DNA from: Emydura subglobosa
Taxonomy: Eukaryota; Chordata; Testudines; Chelidae
Direction: 5' to 3'
Assembly (NCBI GenBank): GCA_007922225.1
Contig: ML679963.1
Span: 2,057,794-2,121,793, forward strand
Length of the DNA: 64,000 bases
Shown here: in pieces, positions 59,971 through 64,000 of the stretch
Numbering within the stretch: position 1 is the stretch's first letter
Layout of the letters: each line of letters starts with the position of its first letter
Notes under the pieces: model-generated
The model's input: the letters and a program-made list of their open reading frames with translations, nothing else
The model's database searches: none
Told to the model about the DNA's origin: nothing
Made by a program: the position numbers and the translations under genes

Positions 59971-62712
59971 GGAATTCTCTCCGCATAAGCCTGGGCTTTT
60001 CTGCCCTGATGCGCTGAGGATGAACAGGGGAACCAGGCACTAAGGAATATCTGCCCGGCTGCACTCCGCAGGTTTACACAGCTTGAGGGAACCAGGTTTC
60101 ACTTTGTGCCTTAAAGTGACTCCTAGATGAATCCCCTGAATCAGACTCTTCAGAATTTGATGGGGATCAGGGGGTCTCTTTCTTCCCTTAGTGCTTTATG
60201 TGGGGGTGACTAGAAGGGTCTGAATGCCTGAGAAGCCTCTGCACGTGGCTTGGACATAGGCTGACCCGATCCCAGTGGCACCAAGTTCAGAAGGAGTCGC
60301 TGGCTTGCAGGCTGCCGTGGGACATGGGGTGGGCTGACGCGGCAGGGCTGGGCAGGGGGAGATGAGCAGGGAACCTGGTGCTGGGCACATGCTGCACAAT
60401 GGAAGGAGGCATTGGACCCCAGGGCCCCTTACCGGGCTCTCCTCACACTGGATCCCTGCAGGAGAGGGGCTGGGCAGCTACTCCGCAGTCAACAATTGCT
60501 GAGGGCACGGGCAGCTTCTCTGACCTTTTGGTGCTGGCCTTCAGCCACGCGAATGTGGGGGCAGGGGAAGAGGAGGGAACCGCTGCCTGTGCCAGGCCTC
60601 GGGGGCCTTTCGCTGTTGAGGTGCTGCCACTGCTTCCTGGGAGCTGTGCTGCTGCAGAAAACGCTGCCTGGGTCTCTGTGCAGACGTTCAGGCAGTGGGG
60701 AGGTGCAGGAGACAGCACATGGCTTCCCCTCTGTTAGCCTTCCCCGCCATGCACACTCAACGTGCGTGAGCACAGGGCACGGACAGCCTAGCCACAGAGA
60801 GGAGAAAGGGGATCCCGTCTGCTGCTAAAATCTCCAAGCCGTCAGGGTCTGCCTTTAAGTTTTTTCTTCTTTGCTTTAAGTTTGCTCTGCAGCAAGGGGG
60901 AACAGCGCTCTGTAGCCGAAGAGGCGGTCAAAAGCTGGCAGTCTCTCAGAGGTGCAGCCATAACTCCCTTGCCCCGACTGGTCCATTTGGTTGGACAGAG
61001 CAAAGACCCCAATGCCATGGAACTGTGGACCTCAGAAGGGCCAAAAAGAATCATTTCACCTCCTTCCTTTCTCCCTTTGAAGCTGGTAATTCCCTGCATA
61101 AAAAGCTGACCCAGGAGAGATCCGGCAGAGAGAACATTTCAGTGAGATTGTCCTGTGCCTGTTGCTATGTTCAAAGCGGCTCTAACTGAAATAATCCAAC
61201 TTGGAGAGTGAAACCAGCTGAAAGTTTGGAAGCTGTGAAAGCTGCCATTGTTAAATCCGTGGGGCTGACTGAGCTGCAAAAGATCACCAGCTCACGACAC
61301 TCTGTAAGGCACCTACCTCTGGTGAGCTGATTTGATGGTTTGTGCAGAGCAGAGTATGGTGGCGGGAGCAGTTTTCTGTGTGAAATGACTGGACTAGGTA
61401 TTAACTCCTGTAAATACTGCCAAAAATAATCCTTAGACGGCGAACGGGATTACAGCTCACACTACTGTCCTACAGGAGCAGAGGACTGTGTCTGGGTAGG
61501 TACGTGGACATGAGCGTGAGAGGAACACCATGTATTGTAAATGATGAGTGGAATTACATTCCCAGCAAAATAGGCAGAGGACAAAAAAAATACTTAGATA
61601 ACCTCATTACCATTTATTCAATACTTAAAGTACACTCACCTGCAAAAAAACTAGCACACCTGGCCAACTTTTTGAATAGTAGCATTTGAAAGACATGCCT
61701 AGTTCGTTAAATGTGTTATCGGATTTCACTCAGTTTAATAAAATCATGAAAACCAGCACGTCCTGGGTAGTCAGCGATACCATATTACAGGTGAGCCATG
61801 CCCTTTAAATAGAGAGATCTGATTACATCACTGTATGTTTCTCTAAACAAAAGCTTCCTGTTGTAATGATTGCTGGCTCCAAGGTCTACATGGCAAGGAT
61901 TTGTAAACGTGTTAGAACTTCCTAAATAAATCAATAGTTTAAATGATGGGTGGGCTAACAGGCATGAAGTAACCCAGCTCACTCAGTTTTTGGGACAGTT
62001 TATCAGCTACCAAAAGATGTGTCAGGAATAACTGGAGGTGAAGGAGTCCAAGAATGAACAGGTGTTGACGGGAGGAGGAAGTCAGATTGTGCGGTGCTGT
62101 CCTGTAGACAGATTACCTGGCTCTCACCCAATTTAGATCTTCCCATGCGCAGCAGTGGTAAGAGGAGTGGGGTGTTTGCAGCCCACGTTTTTACTGAGAG
62201 GTCCATGGAGCCATGGCCTGCGGGTATCCCCCTTTCACAGGTGATGGGCCAATCCTGAGAGGCCCCGAGCAACTCCCTGCTGCCATGCCTGGGAGTTGGA
62301 CGCACTCAGCATCACAGGACTTTCTCCTAACGGCACCTGCAATGGAAGCTTTGCCCACAGATGCCTAGGCTCGTCTCACCTGTTCACCATGTAGTGGTGG
62401 ACAAAGCCCCCCCGCCCCTCCCAAGAGACAGAGATCTGAAGACTGGCATCCTCTGTGGATTCTTCCCTCCCAGCAAGCCTTCCTGCATCCTTCTGACCCA
62501 CCATGTCAGAGCCATTTCCTCCAGTCTGCTTTTATCTGCTGCAGCTGCCCTTTTGCTGGGGACACAGTGTAGGCTGGGGTATGGATATTTGTGATCCAGC
62601 TATGTCGGCCTAGTCAGAGCTAGAAAGTGGGAAGGGGCGGCAGGAATAGAGGGAGAGAACTGCGCTGCAGTCACCATGGAAACCATCCGTCACTACTGCT
62701 GTAAGCTCTTAC

Positions 62713-62756
62713 CTTCTGGGCTGGGACCGGCACTCTTCTTCCCCGCTATCCGCCTC
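62713..62756 (-). CDS. SSH2: SSH2 long-isoform second coding exon
   Basis: A 44-base exon read on the minus strand: acceptor TTTTCTCCTTGTGCACGCAG, then EADSGEEECRSQPR plus AG, then donor GTAAGA. From memory mammalian SSH2 has SEADSGEEECRSQPRSISES across this point, so the match is essentially exact. AG joins the C at 13896 to give Ser (RSISESF). The exon starts on a codon boundary. The preceding exon, with the MALVTVQRSPTP-type start, is not in the last 1.2 kb of the window and must lie beyond 64000. The acidic DSGEEE motif lies in the isoform-specific tail. Confidence 0.95.
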
Positions 62757-64000
62757 CTGCGTGCACAAGGAGAAAAGAACAGGACAAATTAAAATACTAA
62801 CCCATTCATAAACGTCAGACTAGTGCACTTCACTGGCTTGGACTGTGTATGGGGGGGCGGGATTTCTTCGTTATTACCCCTGCTGCACAGGGACTTAAAC
62901 AAACATACGGGAAAGAAACTTTAAATAAACACACGGGAATTGTTTCGCAACCGCAGAATTTAACACGCTGTTGCATGGTTTTCCAACGACCTCTGCCAAG
63001 CAAAGAGCACCAACGGTCAAGCACTTATATTGCTCCTGGAGGGAGAATCCCAGCGTCTGTTAGTGAGAGGTTCAGAATTAAAAAAAACTGCAAACAAAAA
63101 CCTGAACCCGAAATGAGGCTAGGTAAGGGCAGACCAACTAGAAACTGGAAATTTGACATGGGACGCTGCTTCTGATGCAAAATTAAGAGGTGGAATTTCT
63201 AACATGCTGTGGAATTTTACTAGGACTTTCTAGTAGAGCCTGAAGCAATAGTTCAGCAGAGAAATCTCAGGTGATTAATTCCACTTCATAGCGGATTTAA
63301 ATGCACATTCCCAGGCCAGGACCGGGGAAGGGATGTAGAATTTGCTTTACCAATGAAAATAATAAAATCAAGTTTTGTCTAAGTAGTTCCATGTTAGCTG
63401 GAAAGCATTTTAAAACACAAGCCATATTCTAAATTGACACAGAAAGGTCTTCAAGGAAACCGAAGCTCAGCTCTTGGTAACAGGAGATAGAGGAAAGTTT
63501 ATGCCCAGGTCACTTTGGGGCTGTAGGCTGGGATTTTATAGGATCATAGAAGTGTAGGACTGGAAAGGACCTCAGTAGGTCATCTAGTCCAGTCCTCTGC
63601 ACTCAAGGCAAGACTCAAGGCAAGGTAATAACTAGACCCGTCCTAACAGGTGTTTGACCTCCAACGATGGATATTCCACAACCTCTCTAGCCAATTTGTT
63701 CCAGTGTTTAACTGCCCTGACAGTTAGGATGTTTTTCCTAATGTCCAACCTAAATCGCCCTTGCTGCAATTTAAGCCCATTGCTTCTTGTCCTGGCCTCA
63801 GAGGTTAAAGAGAACAATTTTTCCATGCCAGATTCCAAGCTAAGCAGGGTCACACCATCCATTATTTGGGAGGGAGATAGGCAAAGAGCTCACAGGTGCT
63901 GAAGGTAGTGATGCTGGCAATTCAATACGTGGCACCTTTTTCTTTTAAGCTAGCACTGAACCACTCACTGTCTCAGTGCAGTGTTATGGGGTGTTTTTGC
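62757..64000 (-). other. SSH2: SSH2 long-isoform first intron (partial)
   Basis: Intron sequence upstream of the exon at 62713-62756, running off the window. I see no exon with the expected long-form start here. A CR1 fragment occupies 63541-63865; the remainder shows nothing supported. Confidence 0.8.
63541..63865 (-). mobile_element. CR1 LINE 3' end, minus strand
   Basis: GGATCATAGAAGTGTAGGAC, TGGAAAGGACCTCAGTAGGT and CATCTAGTCCAGTCCTCTGC form the reverse-complemented CR1 3' tail. ORF2 C-terminus follows on the minus strand (63632-63862): RTRSNGLKLQQGRFRLDIRK, NILTVRAVKHWNKLAREVVE. The downstream end fades near 63865. Confidence 0.9.

Larger units (their letters stand above)
39640..62712 (-). 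other. SSH2: SSH2 long-isoform intron, including 5' flank of the short isoform
   Basis: In the long isoform the exon at 62713 splices to 13896, so this whole stretch is intronic; its first few hundred bases are also 5' UTR and promoter of the short form. It carries CR1 copies, a hAT MITE, microsatellites, a possible LTR and one opposite-strand exon-like frame. Apart from those, 40600-42460, 43890-48490, 48690-51720 and 59000-62700 show no supported gene. Confidence 0.8.

Noticed and set aside
62670..62683. GTCACCATGGAAAC, resembling an RFX X-box, and an ATG in good context followed by GTAAGC
   Set aside because: One base departs from the X-box consensus, and the site sits 30 bases inside the intron of the SSH2 long form, where no start is expected. 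At first it suggested a ciliary gene promoter or first exon, but the minus-strand SSH2 exon explains the locus.
63654..63902. 82-codon plus-strand frame
   Set aside because: Antisense shadow of the minus-strand CR1 fragment at 63541-63865.
1..64000. CRISPR arrays, tRNA or rRNA genes, and bacterial operon features
   Set aside because: None found. The only tandem repeats are microsatellites, and tRNA-like pieces are SINE heads without an intact cloverleaf.

Overview
This is a vertebrate nuclear genomic window, most likely from a turtle and certainly non-avian-reptile-like. It has small exons in long introns, GT-AG splice sites, a CpG island, CR1 LINE copies with the reptile 3' tails, a Penelope-like remnant, MIR-like CORE-SINEs and several palindromic or hAT-type MITEs. 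There are no prokaryotic operons, ribosome binding sites, CRISPR arrays or tRNA genes.

I recognise one gene with confidence: SSH2 (slingshot protein phosphatase 2, a cofilin phosphatase), on the minus strand across the whole window. Eight coding exons can be placed to the base, because the reading frame and splice phase close exactly from one to the next. In transcription order they are: 62713-62756 (second coding exon of the long isoform), 39584-39639 (alternative first exon inside a CpG island), 13793-13896, 9511-9575, 5027-5148, 2431-2499, 1591-1656 and 1-58 (cut by the window edge). The six shared exons plus the alternative first exon encode 180 residues, all from the slingshot N-terminal region. 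The DEK-C and dual-specificity phosphatase domains lie beyond position 1. The first exon of the long isoform lies beyond position 64000.

Layout: 1-14 kb holds the compact run of shared SSH2 exons, with old SINE fragments in the introns. 14-39 kb is one large intron with CR1 copies at 28.2-30.4 kb, a Penelope remnant, a MITE nested in a SINE and a (GGAAA)n microsatellite. 39.1-40.25 kb is the CpG-island promoter and alternative first exon. 40.25-62.7 kb is intron of the long isoform, with more CR1, a complete hAT MITE with an 8-bp target duplication, a possible LTR, and one unexplained exon-like open frame on the opposite strand at 53938-54113. 62.76-64 kb is intron upstream of the second exon and ends in another CR1.

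The two SSH2 starts both end after two bases of a codon and both splice to 13896, so the promoters exchange only the N-terminal tail. No undescribed biological system was found. The items most worth checking are the opposite-strand exon at 53.9 kb and the long open frame in phase with the alternative SSH2 start.
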